A program made the translations under genes and the position numbers. Of a stretch of DNA of 64,000 bases, positions 34,331-41,550 are shown piece by piece. A model generated the notes under the pieces. It was not told where the DNA came from, ran no database searches, and was given only the letters and a program-made list of their open reading frames with translations. Positions within the stretch are counted from its first letter, which is position 1, and each line of letters opens with the position of its first letter. This DNA is from Acidimicrobiaceae bacterium. Lineage in GTDB: Bacteria > Actinomycetota > Acidimicrobiia > Acidimicrobiales > Ilumatobacteraceae. The stretch covers positions 16,564 to 80,563 of the forward strand of contig JAHEDX010000009.1 in NCBI GenBank assembly GCA_024641005.1, in the 5' to 3' direction.

Positions 34331-35899
34331 TCAGATCACGTAGCGATCACCGAGCTCGAGGTCGCCGTCGGCATACGTGGTGAGCGCCGGTTGGGACGCG
34401 ACCCGCGGTGTCAGGATCACACCGCGCAGCTCGCCCGAGGCGCACCGCGACCCGAGGTACTGATCGATTGCGACGTGCTCCTCGAGCCAGCGGTCGAACT
34501 CGGGGCCGTCCTCGGGGATGTCGGCGAGAATCCGATCGAACACCCGTGAATGAATCGCCGTCGCGTGGGTGCAGGTGACATACCCGGCGGGCTTGATGAA
34601 TCGTTGCCCCGGCTCGGGGCCCGGCCCGGCAGTTTGCTCGACCCCACCGAGGAAGCAGACGTCCCATTCGAGGTCATCGAGTTCGGCGACCGCGCCGGCG
34701 AGCACCTCACGCGTGGCGTCGAGGAAGACGGCATCGTCCTCGAGCCCCAGGAAGTGCTGATAGCCGCGGCGCTGGGCCGTTTCGATCATGCCGCGCCACG
34801 ACAGCGCACAGCCCCTGTGATGGTTGTCGGGCGTCTCGACCGCCGACACCCGTTCGACCCGCCACGCGATGTCGAGTTGTGCGTACCGATGCTCGGCTGC
34901 GGCGCGGCGCTCGACCGCGTTGTCGAGATTGAGGCTGAAGATGGCATCGAAGTACCCGAACGGGCTCGTCGACTGGGCGACCGCCCGGTCGAACACCTCG
35001 TTGAAGCCGGCGTTGGTGGCGTACTCCTCGAAGAAGTGCTCGGCGATGGGTTCGGTGTCCCAACCGACCTCCGACCAGCCGATGTGATAGTTGCGGATCC
35101 GGTCATCGAAGGTGGGTTTGTACGGGACACCCGTCGGACGAGCGAACCGGTGCAACCACCCGAACTGCGGGAGACAGAGCACACGGCCACCGGCGCGCCG
35201 GAACTTCTCGTGGATGTAGCCCTCCTCGCCGCCGAACCCACGGAACCGGGGATTGAAGCCCGACCAAGCGTCGCGACGGCATGCGAACACACCCAGGCCC
35301 TGCATTTCGATCTCGAATGGTTGGCCCGACGGGTCGTCGACGCGCTCATCGCGACCCCAGCGTCCGTACATGCCGGCGCCCCATTCGGGCAGGAAGTGAG
35401 TTCCGACCCGGGAGTTGAGGTCGTCAGACCACAACGGGCCCTGGATGAGATCGACCGTGTCGGGATGTTCGTCGAAGTAGGACAGCAGCGCCTGCAGGGC
35501 GCCGGGAGCGAACAACACATGGCTGTCGACGCAACAGACGTAATCAGCGTCGGCCTCCCGGAACAGCAGATCGCGCACCGCCGTGCCACGGAATCCCGAG
35601 AACGGCAGATAGCGAGCGTTGTCGGTGGACGCCACGACATCGCGGAGCGCCTGGGACTGCAGCCCCTCAGGATGATTGTCGATGATCAGGATGCTCAACC
35701 GGTCAGCGACCTCCGGGTGATGGAGGCGGATGCTCTGCATCGTGAAGTAGGCGCCGTCGAAGTCGTCGTAGACGCTCATCCCGACGCACAGCGAACGATG
35801 CCCGACCGGCCCGGTGGGCTCGGGAACGGGGCGATCGGCTTCGGCCGCGGCATCGAGCTTGCCGAGTACGTCGACGAGCAAGAGGCGTGCGTCAGACAT
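34331..35899 (-). CDS. Two-domain glycosyltransferase (GT2-like plus GT25-like)
   Basis: A 522-residue fusion. Residues 30-300 are a GT-A domain with VCCVDSHVLFAPGAL as the DXD-type region and FGGEEGYIHEKFRRAGG as an acceptor-side motif. Residues from about 318 resemble family 25 glycosyltransferases: IFSLNLDNAVERR, RGCALSWRGMIETA and LGLEDDAVF (near 388) match the family's N-terminal, GCALSH and EDDA motifs. Family 25 includes LPS and collagen-type galactosyltransferases. The start overlaps the upstream small gene by 8 bases. Substrates unknown; closeness to a Thr/Pro-rich exported protein raises the possibility of protein glycosylation (inference). Confidence 0.84.
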   Translation of the reverse strand: MSDARLLLVDVLGKLDAAAEADRPVPEPTGPVGHRSLCVGMSVYDDFDGAYFTMQSIRLHHPEVADRLSILIIDNHPEGLQSQALRDVVASTDNARYLPFSGFRGTAVRDLLFREADADYVCCVDSHVLFAPGALQALLSYFDEHPDTVDLIQGPLWSDDLNSRVGTHFLPEWGAGMYGRWGRDERVDDPSGQPFEIEMQGLGVFACRRDAWSGFNPRFRGFGGEEGYIHEKFRRAGGRVLCLPQFGWLHRFARPTGVPYKPTFDDRIRNYHIGWSEVGWDTEPIAEHFFEEYATNAGFNEVFDRAVAQSTSPFGYFDAIFSLNLDNAVERRAAAEHRYAQLDIAWRVERVSAVETPDNHHRGCALSWRGMIETAQRRGYQHFLGLEDDAVFLDATREVLAGAVAELDDLEWDVCFLGGVEQTAGPGPEPGQRFIKPAGYVTCTHATAIHSRVFDRILADIPEDGPEFDRWLEEHVAIDQYLGSRCASGELRGVILTPRVASQPALTTYADGDLELGDRYVI

Positions 35900-36275
35900 C
35901 GTCACACCGCCCGATCGGCCTGGCGGTGGCCGGCGCCGGGCGATCGCCGTCGAGCCAGGCCATCGAGCGGTACGGAGCCACGAACTCGAGGTAGTCGTCG
36001 TCGTCGGCGCCGATCCAACGATCGGCCGCCGCCCAGACCCCGACGGCCGGCACGGCAGCATCAGGGGCCCGCCCGATCCTCAGATCGATGCTGGGGCGGA
36101 GCTCGCTCCACCACATGCCGTACGGAAGCTGGTCGGTCCACACCTCACACCGACCGTGGTGTCGCACGGCTGACGCGATCGCGACGAATTCCTCGAAGGT
36201 GAACGGGCGGTCGGGATCCTCGCAGACGATGGCGAATCCGTGCCGCGCCACCGAAGCGATCTGGCCGGAGAGCAC
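35892..36275 (-). CDS. Unrecognised small protein upstream of the two-domain glycosyltransferase
   Basis: About 127 residues from GTG 36275; the frame is open a little further upstream, but that part overlaps the divergent PqqD-like gene. The sequence is acidic and Trp/Tyr-rich (for example WTDQLPYGMWW and WIGADDDDYLEF), with no membrane helix, signal peptide or family I recognise. It overlaps the downstream glycosyltransferase start by 8 bases, so it is likely co-translated with it. It could be a partner or acceptor-recognition protein of that enzyme. Confidence 0.6.
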   Translation of the reverse strand: MLSGQIASVARHGFAIVCEDPDRPFTFEEFVAIASAVRHHGRCEVWTDQLPYGMWWSELRPSIDLRIGRAPDAAVPAVGVWAAADRWIGADDDDYLEFVAPYRSMAWLDGDRPAPATARPIGRCDDV

Positions 36276-36280
36276 GTCCG

Positions 36281-36286
36281 TATACT
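36281..36286 (+). promoter_or_regulatory. Candidate -10 element for the PqqD-like gene (possible leaderless transcript)
   Basis: TATACT lies 8 bases before GTG 36295, close enough for transcription to begin at or near the start codon. No ribosome site is seen upstream of that GTG and no good -35 was recognised. Leaderless mRNAs are common in actinobacteria, so this arrangement is plausible. Confidence 0.4.
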
Positions 36287-36294
36287 GGCCGACT

Positions 36295-36561
36295 GTGACG
36301 GTCGACGACAACCACCTCCCTGTCAAGGTGCCCGGCGTCGAGGTCAACGAAGTCGCCGACGGCCTGGTCGTCTTCGATCCGGGCGCGCAGCAGGTCCACT
36401 ACCTCAACAGCACCGCCTCGGTGGTGTACGAACTGTGTGACGGCCGGTCGACGACGGCGATCATCGTCTCGGGAGCGCTCGAACTGTTCCCGGATGCCAG
36501 TTCGCCCGAGATCTTCGTGGAGTGCCTCGACGATCTTGCTCAGCGCGGTCTGATTCGCTGA
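36295..36561 (+). CDS. PqqD-family peptide-recognition protein
   Basis: An 88-residue protein with the PqqD/RRE fold pattern: an N-terminal beta strand pair, LVVFDPGAQQVHYLNSTASVVYELCDG and a helical tail ending DDLAQRGLIR. PqqD-like proteins bind leader peptides and present them to modifying enzymes; a subgroup is encoded next to HprK-related kinases, as here. GTG 36295 is chosen because the fold starts there and a -10-like element lies just upstream. It is followed 6 bases later by the kinase-like gene. No radical-SAM enzyme or lasso cyclase is nearby. Confidence 0.82.
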   Translation: MTVDDNHLPVKVPGVEVNEVADGLVVFDPGAQQVHYLNSTASVVYELCDGRSTTAIIVSGALELFPDASSPEIFVECLDDLAQRGLIR

Positions 36562-36567
36562 CGCGCC

Positions 36568-37389
36568 TTGCCGGACATCGTCGATTTCCAGCTGCTGTGG
36601 CACTCGGTGTCGATCGACACCACCCGCGCCGACGCACCGGTCGAGCATGCGTTGACGTATCTGGTCAACGACGCGGACCACGATCTCGCACCGGCGAACT
36701 CGATGAGGTACGTCGTCGTCAGCGGCGCTGACGGTCACGCGATCTTCGAGGACGGTGACCGACTCGTCGTCGCCGACGATGCCGCAGACGTGCTCGATGT
36801 CCTGTATCGGCGCGTCCACCAGCGGGCGTTCGAACTCGCTTCGTTGCGTGGCTGGGTGCGCGTGCACGCCGCCACGGTCGATCTTCCCGGTGGCCGGGTG
36901 CTCATCTCGGCCGAGTCCGGCACGGGCAAGACGACGCTCGCTTGTGCCCTGAGATCGGCCGGCATCGACGTGCCTGCTGACGAGAGCGTGCTCGTGCGCG
37001 ACGGGGAATCGATCCCTGTCGCCAGACGCTTCCATGTCAAATCGACGGCGGTCGAGGTGCTCCCCGAGCTCGCCCGGGTGATCGCCTCCGAGCCGCGACT
37101 GGACGAAGCAGGGATCGTCGCGGTGAATCCCCGCCTGCTCGGCGGCGATTGGCAGATCGACCAACGTCCGGTGAGAGCGCTCGTCGTGCTCGAACGCGGC
37201 GAAGGCACCGAGCTCAGCGACATCTCCTCCGTGGAGGCAGTCCCCCAGCTCGTCGACGGCTGCTTCCGGAATCAGGAGGCGCTCTCCGACGTGTTCCGCG
37301 CGATCTCGAGCGTCGCCGTGTCTGCGAGCTGTCATCGGCTCCGGATCGACGATCCCCATGACGCGTTGTCGTGCCTGCTCTCGATCTGA
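36568..37389 (+). CDS. HPr kinase-related P-loop protein
   Basis: A 273-residue protein related to HPr kinase/phosphorylase. The P-loop AESGTGKTT is at 115-123, a preceding VHAATV strand (99-104) and an ADES segment (137-140) match the HprK-related group. No HPr-binding signature is evident. Such kinases occur beside PqqD-like proteins in peptide-modification or exopolysaccharide loci and in some lasso-peptide clusters, where they phosphorylate the product. Start is TTG 36568, right after the PqqD-like gene. The substrate may be the Ser/Thr-rich exported protein encoded next; this is inference. Confidence 0.8.
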   Translation: MPDIVDFQLLWHSVSIDTTRADAPVEHALTYLVNDADHDLAPANSMRYVVVSGADGHAIFEDGDRLVVADDAADVLDVLYRRVHQRAFELASLRGWVRVHAATVDLPGGRVLISAESGTGKTTLACALRSAGIDVPADESVLVRDGESIPVARRFHVKSTAVEVLPELARVIASEPRLDEAGIVAVNPRLLGGDWQIDQRPVRALVVLERGEGTELSDISSVEAVPQLVDGCFRNQEALSDVFRAISSVAVSASCHRLRIDDPHDALSCLLSI

Positions 37390-37532
37390 CCCCCACCCCG
37401 AGGCGCTGATCCAGAACACGAACGATCTTGCCGAATACCAGAAGAAGTGATCATTCACCTGTGAACCCGCCGCTGCTATCGTTGACGGCAGTCGAGCGCG
37501 TTCGGGCCTCGACCTACCCCCGAGGAGCGACC

Positions 37533-37877
37533 ATGAGTGGCGACGAGATCCAGAATGGCGATCGCGATCGGCGGTCGTTCCTGAAGAAGATGGCCCTGGC
37601 CGGATTCATCGCGCCGGTCGTCACCACCTTCGGAACACAGGGGCTGCAGTCGAGCTTTGCCCAGGCGGCGAGCGCGTCGGGCACCGCCCCGACCTCGACG
37701 ATCGCTGGTGACAGCGGCGGAGTGGTTCCCACCACGACGCCGGCTCCCACCACGTCGGCTCCCACCACCACGTCGGCTCCGACGACGACACCGGCTCCGA
37801 CGACGACACCGGCTCCGACCACCACACCGGCTCCGACCACCACGTCGGCTCCCACCACAACGCCAGCGCCAGCCTGA
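37533..37877 (+). CDS. Small Tat-signal protein with Thr/Pro/Ala repeats
   Basis: A 114-residue protein. Residues 12-20 (DRRSFLKKM) and the hydrophobic stretch to about 34 form a twin-arginine signal. From residue 67 the chain is almost only T, P, A and S, in PTTTPAPTTTSA-like units, the type of segment that is O-glycosylated or spans the cell wall. There is no folded domain. ATG 37533 follows CGAGGAGCGA. Lying between the HprK-like kinase and the nucleotidyltransferase, it is the best candidate for the substrate of this cassette. It could also be a simple wall-associated spacer protein. Confidence 0.78.
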   Translation: MSGDEIQNGDRDRRSFLKKMALAGFIAPVVTTFGTQGLQSSFAQAASASGTAPTSTIAGDSGGVVPTTTPAPTTSAPTTTSAPTTTPAPTTTPAPTTTPAPTTTSAPTTTPAPA

Positions 37878-39043
37878 GCGCGCGGTTCGTCGCCCTACGA
37901 CGACCAGGTTCGCGCCCGACCGCGAGCCTGATCCGGCTGCTCGACGGCACCACCACGCCTGCCGCGCTGGACCCCCTCGACCTCATTGCTGCTGCCCGCA
38001 CGGCCGACGCCGTCGGGCTGGCCCCGGCGCTCTGGGCCCATGGCACTCGTGTCGGCTGGTGGCAACCGATACCCGCTGACGCAGCACGCCTGATCCGTCG
38101 TCATTCGAGCGCACCGTTCGGGCAACCCGAGCTCGCCCTGCAGCATTCGTTCGACGACAACACGTCTCGAATGCAGGATCTGCTGGCCCAGGGTGAACTG
38201 GTCGAGGACGCACTCCGTACTGCCGGCGTCCGCTCGGTCCGGCTCAAGGGATGGCACACCGTGACAGCAGGCTGGTGGGCCGATCCCGCCGAGCGCACGA
38301 TGACCGACCTCGACGTGCTCGTCGCCGCATCCGACGCCGAACGAGCTGCCCGGGCCTTGGCCGGGATCGGCTATGTCCCCATCGAATCGGGGCATACGGC
38401 GTTCGCGGATCACGAGCTCGCGCCGGTGCATCTGCCGGGTCGAGCGGGATCGGTCGAGATCCACACGGCGCTCGCGGTGAGCCGCTGGGCCTCCGTGCTC
38501 CCGCCGAGCGATGTCCTGGCGGTGGCCGGACCGATGTCGTCGACCGATGCCGTCACCCATCTGATCGTCCACGCACAACTCCACGACGAGGGCCATCTGC
38601 TCGGTCGGGTGCCGCTGAGAGCGGTCCACGAGTTGGCCGTCAGGTCGAGGCTCGACCTCGCGGACGAGGTCGATTGGGAGGTGATCCGGTCACGATTCGG
38701 CTCGGTCGGCGCCGAGGCAGCTCTCGACAGCTTCCTGACCCTCGCACGAAGGATGTTCGCCGCAGAGGTACCGGCTCCTCACCCTCGATTCGTACGCGTC
38801 GTTCCACACGCCGCAGCCGCGATGGCGATGTTGGACCGTCCGCGTCTCGCCTCGCTGTATGCCCGCCTCGCCTACCTGCCGAGAGCGCTCTCGGCCACCA
38901 GGATGCAGTCGCTGTTCCCCGGCCGACCTGTGTGGCGTTCACGGCTCGGCTGGATCGTCGACGGGATCGGTCGATCACTGCGAGGCGTCGCGCACGGCAG
39001 AGCGAACCGCCAAGGTGGCAACGCCCGTTCGCCCGCCGAGTAG
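37874..39043 (+). CDS. Nucleotidyltransferase-family protein (NTP_transf_5 type), start uncertain
   Basis: The catalytic core shows VRLKGWHTVTAGWW followed by MTDLDVLVAA, the DxD metal motif of the uncharacterised nucleotidyltransferase family found in polysaccharide and RiPP loci. The first ATG in frame (38171) would remove the N-terminal helical region, which is clearly readable upstream (for example ALDPLDLIAAARTAD and a Trp-Trp segment) as far as 37874. No ATG, GTG or TTG exists there, so a CTG at 37874 overlapping the stop of the Tat protein (CTGA) is the likely start; this gives about 389 residues. It may transfer a nucleotide or sugar-nucleotide group to the product of the cassette. 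Confidence 0.75.
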   Translation: MSARFVALRRPGSRPTASLIRLLDGTTTPAALDPLDLIAAARTADAVGLAPALWAHGTRVGWWQPIPADAARLIRRHSSAPFGQPELALQHSFDDNTSRMQDLLAQGELVEDALRTAGVRSVRLKGWHTVTAGWWADPAERTMTDLDVLVAASDAERAARALAGIGYVPIESGHTAFADHELAPVHLPGRAGSVEIHTALAVSRWASVLPPSDVLAVAGPMSSTDAVTHLIVHAQLHDEGHLLGRVPLRAVHELAVRSRLDLADEVDWEVIRSRFGSVGAEAALDSFLTLARRMFAAEVPAPHPRFVRVVPHAAAAMAMLDRPRLASLYARLAYLPRALSATRMQSLFPGRPVWRSRLGWIVDGIGRSLRGVAHGRANRQGGNARSPAE

Positions 39044-39106
39044 CTTGGCGAAGGTGAACGCCTCGTCACGGCGAACCTGGTCGTCGTCAGCGATCGGCCT
39101 GCACGC

Positions 39107-39877
39107 ATGAGCAGCGTCGGACGCCCGCATGTCGAGCTCGGGATGTACCCCTTCGCGTCCGTCGAGTGGGCGTGGGACGAGATCTGGTCAGCGATCCACG
39201 AGCGCGCGGCATGGACCCCTCCATCGCTGACCCGCTCCGGTGACGTGCATGCCCGCTGGCACGACTCGGACTGTCTGGTCACCCATGTGTGCGGCTGGCC
39301 GTTCGCAGCGCTCCACCGCGACGAGATGCATCTGATCGGGGCATTCGCCCTCGACCTTCCCGAAGCAGACGGCGGGCACTATCACAGCGTGTTGTTGAGC
39401 CCCCACGATCGGCCACTCGACCAGCTGGTCTCGAGCGAGGCACACGCCGTCGCCAACAGCCCCGACAGCCTGTCGGGCTGGTTGAGCCTGCTCGGGGCGA
39501 CCGTCGGAGGGGCCGAGAAGTGGCCCGGGACGGTCACGTTCACCTCAGCTCACCACGAGAGCCTGGTGGCGTTGGCCAGCCGAAAGGCCGACATCGCCAG
39601 CATCGACTCGTTGAGCCTGGCACTGATCGCCGCCGAGGAACCCGAACTCGTCGCCGGCCTGCATCGGGTCGGCCTCGGCCCGCGGATCCCGACCCCCGCC
39701 ATCACGGTACGGCGCACTGTCGACCTCGAACAGGTCGACGAGCTGCAGCACGCGTTCCGCGAAGCCCTCACGGACCCGACGACCGAAGCGGCGAGAACCG
39801 CCCTGCACATCGCAGGGTTCGCCGAGAACGGTCTCGACGACTATCTCGCGATCCTGGCCCTCGGGCCGACCGGTTGA
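39107..39877 (+). CDS. PhnD-like periplasmic-binding-fold protein without signal peptide
   Basis: A 256-residue protein matching the phosphate/phosphonate-binding (PhnD-like) family: LGMYPFASVEWAWDEIW at the N-terminus, SSEAHAVANSPDSLSGW in the hinge region and ADIASIDSLSLALI before the C-terminal part. No export signal or lipobox is present, and no ABC permease or ATPase is nearby, so it may be a cytoplasmic sensor or enzyme partner rather than a transporter subunit. ATG 39107 is used; Met13 (MYPF) is another possible start. It lies just upstream of the MttB/dimethylglycine operon, and cytoplasmic members of this group do occur in methylated-amine regions. Confidence 0.72.
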   Translation: MSSVGRPHVELGMYPFASVEWAWDEIWSAIHERAAWTPPSLTRSGDVHARWHDSDCLVTHVCGWPFAALHRDEMHLIGAFALDLPEADGGHYHSVLLSPHDRPLDQLVSSEAHAVANSPDSLSGWLSLLGATVGGAEKWPGTVTFTSAHHESLVALASRKADIASIDSLSLALIAAEEPELVAGLHRVGLGPRIPTPAITVRRTVDLEQVDELQHAFREALTDPTTEAARTALHIAGFAENGLDDYLAILALGPTG

Positions 39878-39913
39878 ACCGTCGCGCGAACCGGCGGGCG
39901 TGACGCCTCGCTC

Positions 39914-39941
39914 GTGACATCGCCACCGCGTATGGGATAAT
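39914..39941 (+). promoter_or_regulatory. Candidate promoter of the first MttB operon
   Basis: GTGACA (39914-39919) and GATAAT (39936-39941) are separated by 16 bases, each one mismatch from consensus. It overlaps an ATG at 39940 that would otherwise extend the coding frame, so translation more likely begins at ATG 39985, downstream of the predicted transcription start. Confidence 0.5.
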
Positions 39942-39984
39942 GTCCCGCACACTCGTACCGGGAATTACAGCGCAGTTTGGGGAC

Positions 39985-41541
39985 ATGGTGGCTGAGCAGA
40001 CCGAATCGCGAGGTCGACGGAAGGGCCGCGACCGCGCCGAGGCGAGCCCGCGCTCCCGACTCCCCGAGCAGCGTCCGTTCGCCCAGCCGCGACTGCTCCA
40101 CGGCCCCACCGAGCTGGCGAACGCCGACCAGCTCGAATCGATCCACCAGGCATCGCTGCGGATCCTCAGCGAGATCGGCATGAAGGTCCTCGACGACGAG
40201 ACCCGCGCCCTGTTCGTCGGTGCAGGCGCCACCGCCCACGACGACCAGATGGTGCGATTCGACCCCGAGATGATCGATCCGATCATCTCGACCGCACCCG
40301 GCCAGTTCACGCTGCACGCCACCAACCCCGCCCACCACCTCACGATCGGTGGCGATCACATCGCCTTCGGGTCGGTCGCCAGCGCCCCCAACGTGGCCGA
40401 TCTCGACGGCGGCCGCCGCACCGGCAACCGCCACGACTTCCGCAACCTGCTCCGGCTGATCCAATCGTTGAACTCGGTCCACTTCACCGGCGGCTACCCC
40501 GTCGAACCGGTCGACATCCACGGCTCGATCCGGCATCTCGAAACATCACTCGACCTGCTCACGCTCACCGACAAGGCGATCCACGTCTATTCACTCGGTC
40601 GCCGACGCAACGTCGACGTGATCGAGATGGTGCGTATCGCACGCGGTGTCACCGACGAGCAACTCGACGTCGAGCCGAGCGTGTTCAGCATCATCAACAC
40701 GAACTCGCCGCTCACGCTCGACGTGCCGATGAGCCACGGCATCATCGAGATGGCGCGCCGCAACCAGGTGATCTGCGTCACCCCGTTCACGCTCGCAGGA
40801 GCGATGGCCCCGATCACGCTGGCGGGCGCCGTGTCACAACAGAACGCCGAGGCGTTGGTCGGCCTGATGCTCACCCAGATCGTGCGTCCCGGGAGCCCGT
40901 TCGTGTACGGCGGCTTCACCAGCAACGTCGACATGCAGTCCGGGGCACCCGCATTCGGGACGCCCGAGTACTGGAAGACCGCCGTGGTCGGCGGTCAACT
41001 GGCGCGTCGATATGGCGTGCCGTTCCGCAGCTCGAACACCTGCGCCGCCAATGCCGTCGACGCACAGGCCGCTTACGAGTCGATGTTCTCGATCTTCGGA
41101 GCGATCAGCGGCGGCGTGAACATGATGATGCACGGTGCCGGTTGGATGGAAGGCGGCTTGCACGCGAGCTTCGAGAAGATGGTGATCGACGCCGACCTGT
41201 TGCACATGGTGTCGGCGATGCTCGACCCGTTCGTGGTCGACGACGAGTCGCTGGCGTTCGACGCGATCGCCGAGGTGGGCCCTGGCGGGCACTTCTTCGG
41301 GACGGCGCATACCCAGGCGAGATTCCGAAGCGAGTTCTATCGCCCGTTGGTCAGCGACTGGCGCAACTACGAAAACTGGGCCGATGCCGGTCGCCCCGAT
41401 GCCGCCCACAAGGCGAACGGCCTGGTCAAGGCATACCTCGCGGAGTACCAACCTCCTGCCATGGACGACGCCGTCGTGGCCGAACTCACCGACTTCGTCG
41501 CCCGGCGCACCGCCGAGGGTGGCGTGCCCGTCGATTACTAG
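39985..41541 (+). CDS. MttB-family (trimethylamine/glycine betaine) corrinoid methyltransferase, copy 1
   Basis: A 518-residue TIM-barrel methyltransferase that moves a methyl group from a quaternary or tertiary amine to a corrinoid protein. Family blocks are clear (ILSEIGMKVLDDET, the PVEPVDIHG segment, GGVNMMMHGAGWMEGGL). There is no in-frame TAG, and the region where archaeal MttB carries pyrrolysine reads NAVDAQAAYES, so it belongs with the non-pyrrolysine group that includes glycine betaine methyltransferase MtgB. The first 30 residues are basic and disordered. ATG 39985 is chosen because a promoter overlaps the earlier ATG 39940. A dimethylglycine-dehydrogenase-like gene follows after 9 bases. 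Confidence 0.87.
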   Translation: MVAEQTESRGRRKGRDRAEASPRSRLPEQRPFAQPRLLHGPTELANADQLESIHQASLRILSEIGMKVLDDETRALFVGAGATAHDDQMVRFDPEMIDPIISTAPGQFTLHATNPAHHLTIGGDHIAFGSVASAPNVADLDGGRRTGNRHDFRNLLRLIQSLNSVHFTGGYPVEPVDIHGSIRHLETSLDLLTLTDKAIHVYSLGRRRNVDVIEMVRIARGVTDEQLDVEPSVFSIINTNSPLTLDVPMSHGIIEMARRNQVICVTPFTLAGAMAPITLAGAVSQQNAEALVGLMLTQIVRPGSPFVYGGFTSNVDMQSGAPAFGTPEYWKTAVVGGQLARRYGVPFRSSNTCAANAVDAQAAYESMFSIFGAISGGVNMMMHGAGWMEGGLHASFEKMVIDADLLHMVSAMLDPFVVDDESLAFDAIAEVGPGGHFFGTAHTQARFRSEFYRPLVSDWRNYENWADAGRPDAAHKANGLVKAYLAEYQPPAMDDAVVAELTDFVARRTAEGGVPVDY

Positions 41542-41550
41542 GAGCAACAC

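Noticed and set aside
34550-36202. Plus-strand open frame of about 550 codons opposite the two-domain glycosyltransferase
   Set aside because: No motifs, unusual composition; the minus-strand protein shows GT2 and GT25 signatures.
36295-39043. Classical lasso-peptide or PQQ biosynthesis cluster
   Set aside because: No asparagine-synthetase-like cyclase, transglutaminase-like B2 protease, radical SAM PqqE or PqqA-type precursor was found beside the PqqD-like gene.
39985-41541. Pyrrolysine-containing methyltransferase
   Set aside because: None of the three MttB-family genes has an in-frame TAG, and no pyl genes are visible.
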